Below are positions 36,436-46,723 of a stretch of 51,234 nt of DNA, one piece after another. Under the pieces are notes generated by a model. That model saw only the letters and a list, made by a program, of their open reading frames with translations. It had not been told where the DNA came from and ran no database searches. The stretch is from Pseudomonadales bacterium (GTDB taxonomy: Bacteria; Pseudomonadota; Gammaproteobacteria; Pseudomonadales; Azotimanducaceae): NCBI GenBank assembly GCA_028283025.1, contig JAPYNO010000013.1:1-51234 (forward strand), written 5' to 3'. Both the position numbers and the translations under genes were made by a program. Within the stretch, counting starts at the first letter, position 1; the number at the start of each line of letters is the position of its first letter.

Positions 36436-37785
36436 ATGTTTCAACTCGAAAAGGGAATCGACCTGCCGATCGAGGGTGCGCCGCGTCAAGAAATCAGCTT
36501 GAGCCAGCCGCTCTCAAGCGTCGCTATTCTCGGCAGTGAGTTCCACGGCATGCGTCCGAGCATGGCGGTGCAGGTGGGAGACCAAGTACGGATTGGGGAC
36601 ACCCTGTTCGAAGACCGCAAGACATCAGGCCTGACCTATGTATCGCCAGCGACCGGGCGCGTTGCGGCTATTCACCGCGGCGCCAAACGAGCGCTCTTAT
36701 CAGTCGAAATCGACATTCAAGACACCTCCTTTGAGGCGCCGTTCATTGATGATCCGCAGCCAGTTGAAACCCTGTCTCGCGAGCGCATCGTCGAGCGGAT
36801 GGTGCGCTCAGGTATGTGGGTCGCTTTTCGCACCCGCCCCTTCAGCCGCGTGCCAAGCCTCGATCAAATGCCCAATTCCATTTTCGTCACCGCCATGGAC
36901 ACCAACCCTCTGGCGGTTGATGCGAACCTCGTCATCAGCGAGCGTCCGAAACACTTCACATCCGGCGTTGAGGCGCTCACGCATCTCACCGAAGGGCCGG
37001 TCTTCGTGTGCATGGATGCGCACGGCGAAGCGCCAGAGACAAACAATCCGCGCGTGCGCGTTGAGCGCTTTGCAGGCCCGCATCCTGCAGGGCTCGCCGG
37101 CACGCACATTCATTTTCTCGATCCAGTTGATGCAAGCAAGACGGTATGGTCAATCGGCTATCAGGAAGTCATCGCAATTGGCAGGCTGTTCTCCGAAGGC
37201 GTGCTCGATATGCGCCGCGTAGTGTCGCTTGCGGGACCTGGTTTTAAGGACCCGCACCTTGTCGAGACGCGCGTCGGCGCAAGCATCGTCGATCTGGTGC
37301 AAGGCCAGCTTGCTGGCGCTGAAGACAAGCGCCTGCGCTGCATCTCCGGTTCTGTACTGACAGGTCATCAGACCACCGGGCCGCTCGCTTTTCTCGGACG
37401 CTTGCACACGCAAGTCAGCGCCATATTCGAGGACACCGAACGCAGGCTCTTCGGTTATCTGTCTCCCGGACGCGACAAGCATTCGGTATTGCCGATCTAC
37501 CTGTCGCGCTGGCTGAAGCGCACGCCGCGCTTCACCACAACGACCAACGGCAGTCCGCGCGCGATGGTGCCGATCGGCACCTACGAAGCGGTGGTGCCGC
37601 TCGATGTGCTGCCAACGCAGCTGCTGCGCGCCGTCCTCATCGGCGATATCGACACGGCGATTGCGCTTGGCGCGCTCGAGCTTGACGAAGAGGATCTTGC
37701 GCTTTGCACCTATGCCTGTCCTGCGAAGTACGAGTACGGCCCCGTGCTGCGCGCCATGCTCACAAGTATTGAGAAGGAGGGGTAG
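36436..37785 (+). CDS. nqrA: Na+-translocating NADH:quinone reductase subunit A
   Basis: The 449-residue protein begins with the family's [17 protein letters not shown] and has [30 protein letters not shown]. Later come [11 protein letters not shown] and the tail [23 protein letters not shown]. NqrA is the cytoplasmic quinone-associated subunit of the sodium pump. The ATG at 36436 is preferred over a TTG 33 bases upstream because it gives the usual length of about 447. The stop TAG shares a base with the GTG of nqrB. First gene of the nqrABCDEF operon. Confidence 0.95.
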   Translation: MFQLEKGIDLPIEGAPRQEISLSQPLSSVAILGSEFHGMRPSMAVQVGDQVRIGDTLFEDRKTSGLTYVSPATGRVAAIHRGAKRALLSVEIDIQDTSFEAPFIDDPQPVETLSRERIVERMVRSGMWVAFRTRPFSRVPSLDQMPNSIFVTAMDTNPLAVDANLVISERPKHFTSGVEALTHLTEGPVFVCMDAHGEAPETNNPRVRVERFAGPHPAGLAGTHIHFLDPVDASKTVWSIGYQEVIAIGRLFSEGVLDMRRVVSLAGPGFKDPHLVETRVGASIVDLVQGQLAGAEDKRLRCISGSVLTGHQTTGPLAFLGRLHTQVSAIFEDTERRLFGYLSPGRDKHSVLPIYLSRWLKRTPRFTTTTNGSPRAMVPIGTYEAVVPLDVLPTQLLRAVLIGDIDTAIALGALELDEEDLALCTYACPAKYEYGPVLRAMLTSIEKEG

Positions 37786-38889
37786 TGAGTCTGCGCGGTT
37801 TTCTTGATTCCATTGCGCCGCACTTTGAGAAGGGCGGCAGGCTGCAAACCTTGTATCCGCTGTACGAAGCGATCGACACGGCACTATATACGCCTGGGCA
37901 CGTCACCGACGGCCCGTCGCATGTGCGCGACGGCCTCGACCTCAAGCGCATCATGATCACCGTGTGGCTCTGCGCCTTTATTCCCGGCATCTTCGGCCTA
38001 CGACCCGGCAAGTGCGTGGGACAACTTGATGCACGGCCTCGCCTACTTCATCCCGCTCTATATCGTTGTATTCCTGTCCGGCATCCTCTTTGAGATTCTG
38101 TTCGCGGCCAAGCGCGGGCACGAGGTCAACGAAGGCTTTTTCGTCACCAGCATTCTCTACACCTTGATCCTGCCAGCCGACGTGCCGCTGTGGATTGCGG
38201 CTGTCGGCATCATATTTGGCGTGGTCATTGGCAAGGAGGTGTTTGGCGGCACCGGCAAGAATTTCCTCAATCCTGCCTGCACGGCCCGCGCCTTCGTCTA
38301 CTTCGCCTATCCTGCGGACCTGTCGGGCGATAGTGTGTGGGTAGCGGTTGATGGCTTCACGCGCGCGACGCCGCTCGGCAATGCGGCGATTGGCGATCCG
38401 TATAACGTGCAATGGCTCGATGCCTTTCTCGGCACCATTCCAGGCAGCATGGGCGAGACTTCAACGCTCGCGATTCTCATTGCTGCAGCGATCTTGCTCG
38501 TCAATCGCATCGCTTCGTGGCGCATCATGGCGGGCGTGGTGCTTGGCATGGCCGGCACTGTGCTCTTGTTCAACATGTTCGCAGGCAGCTCGACCAATCC
38601 CATGTTTGGCATGGGCTTGCATTGGCATCTGGTGCTCGGCGGCTTTGCCTTCGGCACGGTGTTCATGGCGACCGATCCGGTGTCCGCTTCGATGACGAAC
38701 CGCGGCCGCTTCATCTACGGCGCGCTGATCGGCTTCATGTGCGCGCTCATTCGCGTCGTCAACCCTGCCTTCCCCGAAGGCATGATGCTTGCGATTCTTT
38801 TCGGCAATCTGTTTGCGCCGCTGATCGACTACTTCGTGGTGCAATCCAATATCAAGCGGAGGCGTGCTCGTGCCAGTCGGACCGCGTGA
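37785..38889 (+). pseudogene. nqrB: nqrB, frameshifted with an internal deletion
   Basis: NqrB is the large membrane subunit that carries covalent FMN. Two frames together encode it. Frame 1 from the GTG at 37785 reads [17 protein letters not shown] to [16 protein letters not shown] and then runs out of family likeness, ending at 38093. Frame 2 takes up at about 38002 with [24 protein letters not shown] and runs to 38889, including [22 protein letters not shown], the FMN-type threonine in RATPLG and [14 protein letters not shown]. The sum is about 366 residues against 400-415 usual. Roughly 40-50 residues between membrane segments 1 and 2 are missing at the junction near 37998. A non-triplet deletion or an assembly error is likely. 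Confidence 0.85.
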
Positions 38890-39667
38890 GGGCATCAAGA
38901 ACATCCTTGTGGTGTCGGTGGTCGTCTGCCTGCTGTGCTCGATCATTGTCTCCTTCACGGCTGTGAGCCTGAAGCCCCGCCAAGATGTCAACAAGGAACT
39001 CGACCGCAAGCAGAACATCCTGCGCGCCGCTGGCCTATTGCCAGCGGGCGCGACCACCGATGCTGAAGGGCGGGACGCCGGCGTGCTGTTCGAGAGCTTC
39101 GAGGTGCGCGCGGTGGACCTGGAGACAGGTGAATTTACGAGCGATGTCGATGCTGCGAGCTACGATCAAATTCGCGCGGCGCGCTTTGCTGAGTCATCGC
39201 GCGACTTGAGTGCTGAAGAAGACATTGCGACGCTCGGCCGGCGCGAGAACATCGGCCTCGCCTACTTCAAGCAAGACGCTGTCGGTGCGCTTGAGCGTCT
39301 CGTCATTCCTGTTCGAGGCTACGGACTGTGGGGGACGCTGTTTGGGTTCTTGGCCATTGATCGCGACCTGACAAGCGCCGTTGGCCTGTCCTTCTATGCG
39401 CACAAGGAGACGCCTGGCCTTGGCGGCGAGGTGGATAATGCCAACTGGAAGGCGAGCTGGGACGGCGTGATGCTGTTTGACGAGACAGGCGAGCCAGCAG
39501 TGCGGCTTGTAAAGACGCGCTCAGGCAGCGACTACGAAATTGATGCGCTTTCAGGCGCAACCTTGACGACGCGCGGCGTTGAGAACCTCATCGCCTTTTG
39601 GACCGGCGAGCTTGGCTACGGGCCGATGCTCGAGCGTTTGAAATTGGCGAATGGTCAAGTTGAATAA
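38870..39667 (+). CDS. nqrC: Na+-translocating NADH:quinone reductase subunit C
   Basis: The 265-residue periplasm-facing subunit has one N-terminal membrane helix ([22 protein letters not shown]) and the covalent FMN site [10 protein letters not shown] near its C-terminus, in which a threonine is flavinylated. I chose the GTG at 38870 because GGAGG (38858-38862) lies seven bases before it; a GTG at 38864 is too close to that site. The start overlaps the 3' end of nqrB by 20 bases. The sequence [15 protein letters not shown] matches other NqrC proteins. Confidence 0.94.
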   Translation: MPVGPREGIKNILVVSVVVCLLCSIIVSFTAVSLKPRQDVNKELDRKQNILRAAGLLPAGATTDAEGRDAGVLFESFEVRAVDLETGEFTSDVDAASYDQIRAARFAESSRDLSAEEDIATLGRRENIGLAYFKQDAVGALERLVIPVRGYGLWGTLFGFLAIDRDLTSAVGLSFYAHKETPGLGGEVDNANWKASWDGVMLFDETGEPAVRLVKTRSGSDYEIDALSGATLTTRGVENLIAFWTGELGYGPMLERLKLANGQVE

Positions 39668-39688
39668 TCGACAAGAGAGGTAGCGGTT

Positions 39689-40351
39689 ATGGCTTCTGGC
39701 AAAAAAGCGCTGGTTGATCCAATTTTCGACAACAATCCGATTGCCCTGCAAGTGCTCGGCATTTGCTCGGCGCTCGCAGTCACCATCAGTATGTCCAACA
39801 CGCTGGTGATGTGCGCCGCGGTCATTTTTGTAACGACCTTGTCCAATGTCGCCGTGTCGCTGGTGCGCAACCATGTGCCGACCAATATTCGCATCATCGT
39901 GCAGATGACGATCATCGCGTCCTTGGTCATTGTGGTCGATCAGGTACTACAGGCGCTGGTCTACGATATTTCCAAGCGCCTGTCGGTGTTCGTCGGCCTC
40001 ATCATCACCAACTGCATTGTGCTCGGTCGCGCAGAAGCCTTTGCGATGCAAAACCCGCCCGGACTGTCCGCCCTCGACGGGCTTGGCAACGCCCTCGGCT
40101 ACAGCGTCATACTGCTGCTCGTCGCAGTGTTCCGCGAACCGCTCGGCACTGGCGCGCTGATGGGCTTTGAAATCTTCAAGACGGTCAACAACGGCGGCTG
40201 GTATGTGCCCAACGGCATGATGCTGCTCTCGCCGTCGGCCTTCTTCATTATCGGGCTGCTCATCTGGGCGTTGCGCGAATGGAAGCCGAGCCAAGCGGAA
40301 GAGCCTGAATACGAGATCGCGCCCAATCTTCAGTACAAGGAAGCGTACTAA
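39689..40351 (+). CDS. nqrD: Na+-translocating NADH:quinone reductase subunit D
   Basis: The 220-residue integral membrane subunit has six hydrophobic segments, with [46 protein letters not shown], and REPLGTG. It forms with NqrE the inverted-topology pair that holds the membrane iron site and takes part in sodium transfer. A GAGAGG motif precedes the ATG. Its TAA stop shares one base with the ATG of nqrE. Confidence 0.95.
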   Translation: MASGKKALVDPIFDNNPIALQVLGICSALAVTISMSNTLVMCAAVIFVTTLSNVAVSLVRNHVPTNIRIIVQMTIIASLVIVVDQVLQALVYDISKRLSVFVGLIITNCIVLGRAEAFAMQNPPGLSALDGLGNALGYSVILLLVAVFREPLGTGALMGFEIFKTVNNGGWYVPNGMMLLSPSAFFIIGLLIWALREWKPSQAEEPEYEIAPNLQYKEAY

Positions 40352-40962
40352 TGCTTGAGCAGTACCTCGGCCTCTTCGTCCAGGCCATATTCGTTGAGAA
40401 TATGGCGCTGACCTATTTCTTGGGCATGTGTACCTTCATCGCCATTTCCAAGAAGATTGAGACCGCGTTTGGGCTTGGCATCGCGGTAATTCTGGTGCTC
40501 GCCATCACCACGCCAGTCAATAATCTCATCTACAACCTGCTTCTTCGCGAAGGTGCGCTCGCCTGGGCGGGTTTCCCTGAGGTGGATCTGAGCTTTCTCG
40601 GTTACCTTTCCTATATCGGTGTGATTGCGGCCATGGTGCAGATCCTTGAAATGTTCCTTGATCGCTTCGTGCCCTTTCTCTATAACGCACTCGGCGTGTT
40701 CCTGCCGCTAATCACCGTCAACTGCGCAATTCTTGGCGCATCGCTTTTCATGGTCGAGCGCGACTACACCTTTGTTGAGAGCACGATATTCGGCGCCGGC
40801 GCCGGCGTCGGTTGGGCGCTCGCTATTGTTGCCTTGGCAGGTGTGCGCGAGAAGCTCAAATACAGCGATGTCCCGCGCGGCCTGCAGGGCCTTGGCATCA
40901 CATTTATCACTGTTGGACTGATTGCCCTGTGCTTCATGTCCTTCGGCGGCATCGACATTTGA
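40351..40962 (+). CDS. nqrE: Na+-translocating NADH:quinone reductase subunit E
   Basis: The 203-residue membrane subunit is homologous to NqrD and RnfA. Typical parts are [34 protein letters not shown]-like [12 protein letters not shown], and [19 protein letters not shown] with the conserved cysteine. It is translated in a one-base overlap with nqrD and followed after 35 bases by nqrF. Confidence 0.96.
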   Translation: MLEQYLGLFVQAIFVENMALTYFLGMCTFIAISKKIETAFGLGIAVILVLAITTPVNNLIYNLLLREGALAWAGFPEVDLSFLGYLSYIGVIAAMVQILEMFLDRFVPFLYNALGVFLPLITVNCAILGASLFMVERDYTFVESTIFGAGAGVGWALAIVALAGVREKLKYSDVPRGLQGLGITFITVGLIALCFMSFGGIDI

Positions 40963-40997
40963 TTCACAAAAGAACAGGCCATAAGAGAGGCTAACGC

Positions 40998-42221
40998 ATG
41001 TTAACGACGACCATATTGCTCGGTGTGGCCATGTTCACGGTCACCGTACTGTTTCTGGTCGCGGTTATTTTGGCGGCGCGAGCGCGCCTCGTGGCAAGCG
41101 GCGATGTGGATATCGAGATCAACGAGGAATCGACGCTTTCAGTGCCCGCTGGTGACAAGCTGCTCGGCACGCTCGCATCGCAAGGAATCTTCTTGTCGAG
41201 CGCGTGCGGCGGCGGTGGCACATGCGGCCAATGCCGTTGCCAAGTGCTCGAAGGCGGCGGCTCCATCATCTCCACCGAAGAAGGGCATTTTTCGCGCCGC
41301 GAAATTCGCGAGCAGTGGCGCCTCTCCTGCCAAGTGTCAGTCAAGCAGTCGATGCGCATTCAAGTGCCGGAAGACGCCTTCGGCGTCAAACGCTGGGAGT
41401 GCGATGTGATCGATAATCACAATGTCGCGACGTTCATCAAGGAACTCAATCTGCGCTTGCCGGAGGGCGAGGATGTCAACTTTAAGGCAGGTGGCTTTGT
41501 GCAACTTGAAATTCCGCCCTACGGGATGAATTACCGCGACATTGAGGTCGAGGATGAGTATCGTGGCGATTGGGAGCGCTTTCGCGTGTGGGACAACGAG
41601 AGCCGTGTCGACGAGACGACGATTCGCGCCTATTCAATGGCCAACTATCCAGAAGAGAAAGGCATTCTCAAGTTCAATATTCGCGTTGCCTCGCCGCCAC
41701 CGGGAACAAGTTTTCCGCCCGGCAAGATGTCGTCCTACTGCTTCGGCTTGAAGCCGGGCGACAAGGTGACGGCGTTCGGCCCTTACGGCGAGTTTTTTGT
41801 CAACGACACGGATGCCGAGAAGATTTGGATTGGCGGCGGCGCAGGCATGGCACCGCTGCGCTCGCAGATATTCGATGAACTCAAACGACGCGGCCGCACC
41901 ACCAAGATGAGCTACTGGTATGGCGCGCGCAGTTTGCGCGAAATGTTCTACGTTGAAGAGTTTGACGAGCTTGCCAAGGCGCATCCCAACTTCGAGTGGC
42001 ATGTGGCGCTGTCCGACCCTTTGCCCGAGGATGATTGGAACGGGCATCTTGGCTTCATCCATCAGGTGGTGCTTGACCACTACCTCGCCGAGCATCCGGC
42101 GCCGGAAGATTGCGAGTATTACCTGTGCGGACCGCCGCCGATGATCGCGGCAGTGCTTTCCACCTTGGACAGTCTTGGCGTCGAGCCTGAGAATATCAAG
42201 TTTGACGACTTTGGGTCTTAG
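40998..42221 (+). CDS. nqrF: Na+-translocating NADH:quinone reductase subunit F
   Basis: The 407-residue subunit accepts electrons from NADH. After an N-terminal membrane helix it has a 2Fe-2S domain with C70, C76, C79 and C111 ([13 protein letters not shown] ... LSCQ), an FAD domain with [11 protein letters not shown] and an NADH-binding part with [18 protein letters not shown] and [24 protein letters not shown]. It closes the operon. The flavin transferase apbE and nqrM, often found behind nqrF and needed for maturation, are not here, so they must lie elsewhere or be missing. It converges on the Nudix gene with one base between. Confidence 0.96.
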   Translation: MLTTTILLGVAMFTVTVLFLVAVILAARARLVASGDVDIEINEESTLSVPAGDKLLGTLASQGIFLSSACGGGGTCGQCRCQVLEGGGSIISTEEGHFSRREIREQWRLSCQVSVKQSMRIQVPEDAFGVKRWECDVIDNHNVATFIKELNLRLPEGEDVNFKAGGFVQLEIPPYGMNYRDIEVEDEYRGDWERFRVWDNESRVDETTIRAYSMANYPEEKGILKFNIRVASPPPGTSFPPGKMSSYCFGLKPGDKVTAFGPYGEFFVNDTDAEKIWIGGGAGMAPLRSQIFDELKRRGRTTKMSYWYGARSLREMFYVEEFDELAKAHPNFEWHVALSDPLPEDDWNGHLGFIHQVVLDHYLAEHPAPEDCEYYLCGPPPMIAAVLSTLDSLGVEPENIKFDDFGS

Positions 42222-42222
42222 C

Positions 42223-43044
42223 CTATGTAAGCTCTTGTCTTTCGGGCAGCTTCACACAGCTGACCGGATAGCCGGCTTCTTCGGGGATGACAAGATAAGT
42301 CCCATCCTCGCGCTTCTCGCTGCGAGGCAGCACCTCCACAACGGGTGAATGGCGGGCGCGGTCGAGCGCATCGTCCACCGAATTTGAAACCGCAAGCTTC
42401 TCGATGTTACACAGCGTCGGGAAGATAATGGTGTGGGTGCCGTCCTTAGCGGCGCGAATGGCGTCATCTGGCCGAATCCATACCGAATCGACCGATTCGT
42501 GCCCATCATGGATAAGTAGCTGGTCGCGCGGTGCGGGTACTAGGAAGAACCATGTGTCGAATCGTTTCGGCATCAGCGGGGGTGTGACCCAATGAGCGAA
42601 CTCGATCAGCAGGTCGCAGGCGAGGCGAAGATGCTCGCCCGTCAGCAAGTCGTGAAGGCTCGCTTCTCCCTTGTGAATGCGATTGCGCCAAGCGTCGAGC
42701 TCGGCGACATGATCGCCGCTGACAAGTGCCTGATCGTCCGCTGTTCGAGCAAGCAGGACACCGCACTCCTCGAATGCTTCTCGAATCGCGGCGATGCGGT
42801 ACACGCAGAGGTCATCCTCAGGCCCGTCGCAGAGCAAATGCAGCCTTCGGTCTTCATCCTGCGGATCGGTCTTACCGCCAGGAAACACGAGCGCACCGGA
42901 AGCGAAGTCAATCTGGTGGTGGCGGCGCACCATGAAGAGTTCGAGTCCGTTCTCGCCATCGCGAACGATAAGCACTGTGGCGGCAGGCAGGGGGGCGGGT
43001 GGGGATTGTTCGGATTTCAAGAGACGCTTCGCATGAAGGAGCAA
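42223..43044 (-). CDS. Nudix hydrolase (NUDT19/acyl-CoA-type length)
   Basis: The 273-residue protein has a Nudix core: AATVLIVRDGENGLELFMVRRH, FPGGKTD and the box AIREAFEECGVLL, with an insertion between the leading glycine pair and the REAFEE helix, and a long C-terminal part. This split box and the 270-residue length are like the NUDT19 and related coenzyme A-cleaving hydrolases. It may therefore act on acyl-CoA or another large nucleotide conjugate. The start is a TTG at 43044; no ATG in frame lies near, so the exact N-terminus is open. Confidence 0.82.
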   Translation of the reverse strand: MLLHAKRLLKSEQSPPAPLPAATVLIVRDGENGLELFMVRRHHQIDFASGALVFPGGKTDPQDEDRRLHLLCDGPEDDLCVYRIAAIREAFEECGVLLARTADDQALVSGDHVAELDAWRNRIHKGEASLHDLLTGEHLRLACDLLIEFAHWVTPPLMPKRFDTWFFLVPAPRDQLLIHDGHESVDSVWIRPDDAIRAAKDGTHTIIFPTLCNIEKLAVSNSVDDALDRARHSPVVEVLPRSEKREDGTYLVIPEEAGYPVSCVKLPERQELT

Positions 43045-43244
43045 AGCGCCAAAGCCTAGCGGAAAACGAGCGCCAATGGGCAGCTTGCAGGGTGAGCGTA
43101 ACAGCTAGGTAAGAAAGGCCATCGCGCCGATGATGACGCCAATAATGCCGACGCTATCGCGTCAAGGATGCTTTGCGCCTCATTGTCGATTGCCTCGATC
43201 ATCTGCCCGTGCTTTTCATAGCCTTGCTCTCACCATCCTCTGAA
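43045..43244 (-). other. Gap with possible remnant of a small membrane protein
   Basis: No intact gene. On the minus strand one frame reads YEKHGQMIEAIDNEAQSILD and, after an apparent shift of one base near 43158, another reads DSVGIIGVIIGAMAFLT and a stop (TAG at 43108 region). The pattern of amphipathic helix then glycine-rich membrane helix suggests a decayed short gene. Evidence is weak. Confidence 0.25.
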
Positions 43245-43263
43245 TGTCCTAGCTCACGACATG
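43245..43263. repeat. 19-bp direct repeat, left copy
   Basis: TGTCCTAGCTCACGACATG matches 44997-45015 at 18 of 19 positions in the same orientation. The two copies flank the metallopeptidase gene. Confidence 0.6.
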
Positions 43264-43291
43264 CGCCTAGTGTTGCACGCTTCTTCCATGT

Positions 43292-44848
43292 TTAGTTTTG
43301 AATAGCCGGAACAGAACACGTTTCAGGCTCATCATTGTAGAGACCTGCCACCATGTTCCAAATGCCATCAATCGCCCGCGCAGCATTCGCGGGACCCACT
43401 AATTCATAGCTCACATGATCACCTGCACGCCCCGACGGGTCGGCGCGATTCCAATCCCCCGCATTATCAAAGATGAATGCCGGATTGGAGAAGCGCAACT
43501 CTTGGATTTTAGAACCGAACGAAACAAACTTCTCATTTTCGCACTGATTACCGTATGCCATGATGGTTCGTTGACATGTCGGGCCGGTGAAATTCTGATT
43601 CACATACCCAAAGCCATAGGGAAAAAACGGAAAGTCCGCGTCCTTTACTTCGCTCCCGTCAAAGCCTTTCGTAAACCGATCATGTGATAGACCAAGATTG
43701 TGACCCACTTCATGTGCAAACGAACCTATGCAATCGGGCTTGGCGTTCAACACGGAAAATCCGAACCCGCCTAGTCTTTCGCGGGTTCTGGCATTACGGC
43801 AAGCGGCTTCGTCAAGCCGTCCTTCGCACTGGTTGATGAAGGTTGCATCCCGCCTACTTTGAAACCATGCTAAGCCGCAAAAGTCTTCACTCGTTCTCAC
43901 ATAAAGAGCCACCAAGTCCGCTTTGAATGCATCGCGCAGCCTGTGGACTTCGTCCAACACCCCGTTCGGGTCTTCTTCATGTCCAAGTTCATAGGTCAAC
44001 CGACGCAAGTAAGCACGCACAATGTGCCCCTCTTGTCCCTGCGGTTTTACCTGCGTTTCAACGGAATAGTTGAGCGGGCGAATGACAGCTTCCATTCGAT
44101 GCACCAAGCCGCTGTTCTGCAAGGCTTGATTCATCCGTTCGACTTCAAGCGCGATTCTGGCCTCTAGGAGTCCCCTTGAGCCTTCCAACCGCGCCGCAAG
44201 CTCGGTGTACAACACAAGCACCCGCATTTGTGCAGGCGCAGCCCGTGTGCTCGATGGCTGCATAGGCAGGCTAGGGGGAACATCTTGGTTCAACACACTA
44301 GGCAGGCCGGGCAAAAAAGGATTCAAATCAGAAAAATCAAAACCCCAGTGTTCAATCAAGGGTGTGTCTTCAATCGTTGGCCTCGGTGGGGTTGGGTGCT
44401 CATGGCGCATTGGCCTTGTTGCAATCTCATTCACAATCATGGTCGATGAACCATCAGCACGGGAACCTATTGAAAACTCGCCTTCCGGCGAGGATGTAAC
44501 CCCCTTCACAGTCCCATCAACCGACTTGTACAGAGACAGATGCCCGCCGCCCTCAAGCTCGGTGTACATGAATGCGCCCCCACTAGGCAGGGGTTTCCAA
44601 CCCGCCTTGTCAACGCTTCGAAGCTCCGCATGAGGGAACGATAAGGAGATAGGGGCTTCGCCTGTGAGTTCACCTAAGCTCATTGTGCCGATATGTCGCA
44701 CACCGTCTCGCGTATTGAGCATTTCGCGTTCGTGGTCTAGGAGCACTTCCCCCGTTGTGCGAAGTAGGGGGACATGCCGATCATGCGCAACCGCAACTTG
44801 TGCGAGTCCTACAAGTCCAAATAGTCCAATGAATAATGTCTTAGACAT
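43292..44848 (-). CDS. Secreted reprolysin-like zinc metallopeptidase (metzincin)
   Basis: After a signal peptide (MSKTLFIGLFGLVGLAQVAVA) and a propeptide-like region of about 190 residues, the catalytic part carries the long metzincin motif HEVGHNLGLSHD: H379, E380 and H383 with a third ligand H389 and D390. The upstream segment AQMRVLVLYTELAARLEG fits the start of the M12-type fold. It should be exported and digest proteins. The ATG at 44848 has AAGGA nine bases before it; a start 45 bases upstream is less likely. The gene is lower in GC than its neighbours and lies between two 19-bp direct repeats, which hints at acquisition. Confidence 0.9.
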   Translation of the reverse strand: MSKTLFIGLFGLVGLAQVAVAHDRHVPLLRTTGEVLLDHEREMLNTRDGVRHIGTMSLGELTGEAPISLSFPHAELRSVDKAGWKPLPSGGAFMYTELEGGGHLSLYKSVDGTVKGVTSSPEGEFSIGSRADGSSTMIVNEIATRPMRHEHPTPPRPTIEDTPLIEHWGFDFSDLNPFLPGLPSVLNQDVPPSLPMQPSSTRAAPAQMRVLVLYTELAARLEGSRGLLEARIALEVERMNQALQNSGLVHRMEAVIRPLNYSVETQVKPQGQEGHIVRAYLRRLTYELGHEEDPNGVLDEVHRLRDAFKADLVALYVRTSEDFCGLAWFQSRRDATFINQCEGRLDEAACRNARTRERLGGFGFSVLNAKPDCIGSFAHEVGHNLGLSHDRFTKGFDGSEVKDADFPFFPYGFGYVNQNFTGPTCQRTIMAYGNQCENEKFVSFGSKIQELRFSNPAFIFDNAGDWNRADPSGRAGDHVSYELVGPANAARAIDGIWNMVAGLYNDEPETCSVPAIQN

Positions 44849-45190
44849 AATAAAATTCCTTGCTGTGATTCCCTTTATGGGAAGGAAGGGCATGGTAACT
44901 CACAAGAAGAAAGGGGTCCGTAGACTCCCCTTCGATGGGTTTGATTGGCCACTCAACACAAGTCTAATTTCGAGACACGCATTCGATCTATCTCGTGTCG
45001 TAGCTCACGACATGTATCAGCGGATGCGTTCCCCGGTCTCATCGTCATAGATATGGCCATGCCCTCGCATAAACCGACCGCAGCGTTCGCAATCGCGGAC
45101 AAGGCAATCACGCTATCCGCTCCGTTTCAAAGTTTGCCGAACCGAAGCGCGGCGGCTTAAGATGCGTGCCTTTCTTGCTGGTCGAACATC
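44849..45190. other. 342-base intergenic region with one repeat copy
   Basis: This gap separates the divergent metallopeptidase and enoyl-CoA hydratase genes. It holds the ribosome binding site of the former and the right copy of the 19-bp direct repeat (44997-45015). A short frame at 45055-45160 (MAMPSHKPTAAFAIADKA) has no ribosome binding site or family likeness. I see no RNA gene in it. Confidence 0.6.
44997..45015. repeat. 19-bp direct repeat, right copy
   Basis: TGTCGTAGCTCACGACATG. It includes a perfect 6-base inverted repeat (TGTCGT and ACGACA with a 5-base spacer) that is imperfect in the left copy at 43245. Confidence 0.6.
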
Positions 45191-46036
45191 GTGAGCGAAT
45201 ACGCCTATCTTTTGGTTGACACACCTGCTGAGCACATTAATCGAATTACCCTGAATCGGCCGGAGAAGCGCAACGCCTTGTCAAACGCGCTTCGCTGCGA
45301 GCTGTTTGCTGAGCTTGAGCGCGCCGACAAGGACGCGAACATACACGTCAACATCATTCGCGGCGCGGGCAAGGCGTTCAGCGCTGGCTACGACTTGACC
45401 TCTGCGTTGCAGGGCGAATCGCAAACCGAGCCTTTCTATACGGCAGGCGGCCTCGCGCACTGGCCTCGGCATGTGGTGGATGGATGCTTTTGGATATGGG
45501 ATCTGGCCAAGCCGGTCATTGCGCAAGTCCACGGCTATTGTCTGGCCGGCGGCAGTGAGCTGGCGCAGTCGTGCGACCTCGTCTATGTCGCGAAGGATGC
45601 ACAGATCGGCTATCCGGTCGTACGCAACATCTCGCCGCCCGACAACAACTTCTACCCGTGGATTGTCGGTATGCGCAAGGCCATGCACCTGATGCTCACC
45701 GGAGATTCAATGACCGGAGAAGAGGCAGTCCGATACGGATTCGCCAACGAAGCCTTTGCGGAAGCGGAATTAGAGGAGCAAGTGCTGCATTACGCGATGC
45801 GAGTCGCCAGCGTTGCGCCTGAACTCACGCAATTCAATAAGCGAACTGTGCATCGACAAATGGATTTGATGGGCATTCGAGCGGCGATACGCGCCTCTAC
45901 CGATACGCAGCAGCTTGCGTCGATGAGCAAGCCCGCGCGCGAGTTCTTCAAGCAAATGAGCGAAGATGGCCTGACCAAGGCACTCGATGCGCGCGACAAG
46001 AGATTCGGCGACTACCGCACCGAAGCGCAGGACTAG
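45191..46036 (+). CDS. Enoyl-CoA hydratase/isomerase family protein
   Basis: The 281-residue crotonase-fold protein has INRITLNRPEKRNALSNAL, the oxyanion-hole segment AFSAGYDL, and VHGYCLAGGSELAQSCDLVYV, which carries a glutamate in the place of one catalytic acid. It should act on an enoyl-CoA or related CoA ester; the specific reaction is not clear. It starts with GTG and shares its last bases with the convergent pyridoxamine-oxidase-like gene. No other beta-oxidation genes are near. Confidence 0.9.
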   Translation: MSEYAYLLVDTPAEHINRITLNRPEKRNALSNALRCELFAELERADKDANIHVNIIRGAGKAFSAGYDLTSALQGESQTEPFYTAGGLAHWPRHVVDGCFWIWDLAKPVIAQVHGYCLAGGSELAQSCDLVYVAKDAQIGYPVVRNISPPDNNFYPWIVGMRKAMHLMLTGDSMTGEEAVRYGFANEAFAEAELEEQVLHYAMRVASVAPELTQFNKRTVHRQMDLMGIRAAIRASTDTQQLASMSKPAREFFKQMSEDGLTKALDARDKRFGDYRTEAQD

Positions 46037-46614
46037 CGCACGTCGAGTCCGCGGCGCTCGCGCTCCTTACTCATGCGCTCGCTGTCCGAACTGAGTCTTG
46101 GTGTTTTTTCATCCTCAGAAAGCGTGCCCGCCATGTCGCGAGCGGACTTGTCGGCATCAAAGGTGATCCATTTCTCAGGCACAACTTCAAGAATGACCCG
46201 CAGCGGAGAATCAAGTATCGAGTAGAAGTGATCCTGTCCTTCTTTGCTATCCGGGCTGACCTTTTCAGAGAGCGCTTGATAGAACCACTTCTTCGTCTCT
46301 TCGTCCTCGTGAAAGTAGCCACGACCCTTGACGGTAGCCGCGCCTCTCGGACAGTTCGGATGTGTCGCCCCTGCGCCGCTCACCGTGACCGACACCCGGT
46401 TGTCTCTGCGAATCGCTGCTGCCCGGTGCCGGTGCGCCGCGAAAGTCATCCAAACCCGCCCGTCGCGCCACACAAACGCATGCACCACCCCGACTGGCCA
46501 GCCATCCTTGGTGGACCACATCAGCACGCACTCGGGGGCATGCGTCATAAGCCGATCAATTTGCGCTTCGCTGTAGCCATAGATGGAAACGATTTCGTGG
46601 TCATGCGCTGCCAT
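46033..46614 (-). CDS. Pyridoxamine 5'-phosphate oxidase-like (split-barrel) protein
   Basis: The 193-residue protein has the flavin split-barrel pattern: IDRLMTHAPECVLMWSTKDGWPVGVVHAFVWRDGRVWMTFAAHRHRAAAIRRDN in pieces, then VSVTVSGAG, VKGRGYFHEDEETKKWFYQAL and VILEVVPEKWITFDA. Relatives bind FMN, haem or F420. No sign decides between these. The ATG at 46614 has AGAGG nine bases upstream; a GTG nine bases earlier is possible. Confidence 0.78.
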   Translation of the reverse strand: MAAHDHEIVSIYGYSEAQIDRLMTHAPECVLMWSTKDGWPVGVVHAFVWRDGRVWMTFAAHRHRAAAIRRDNRVSVTVSGAGATHPNCPRGAATVKGRGYFHEDEETKKWFYQALSEKVSPDSKEGQDHFYSILDSPLRVILEVVPEKWITFDADKSARDMAGTLSEDEKTPRLSSDSERMSKERERRGLDVR

Positions 46615-46723
46615 AAGGGTCACCTCTGTCGCCGGTTAGCTGTCACAAGGTGCGTCAGTGTGCGAAAAGGACAGCGAAGATTCAACGCTTGATTTTGAGT
46701 GTTGTTGGCGAGTCAGTCCCAGG

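Noticed and set aside
37990..38030. Programmed ribosomal frameshift in nqrB
   Set aside because: No slippery heptamer is evident, and the missing 40-50 residues could not be explained by a frame change alone.
42227..42240. 14-base match GTAAGCTCTTGTCT with 51130-51143
   Set aside because: Exact 14-mers are expected a few times by chance in a window of this size, and the contexts are unrelated.
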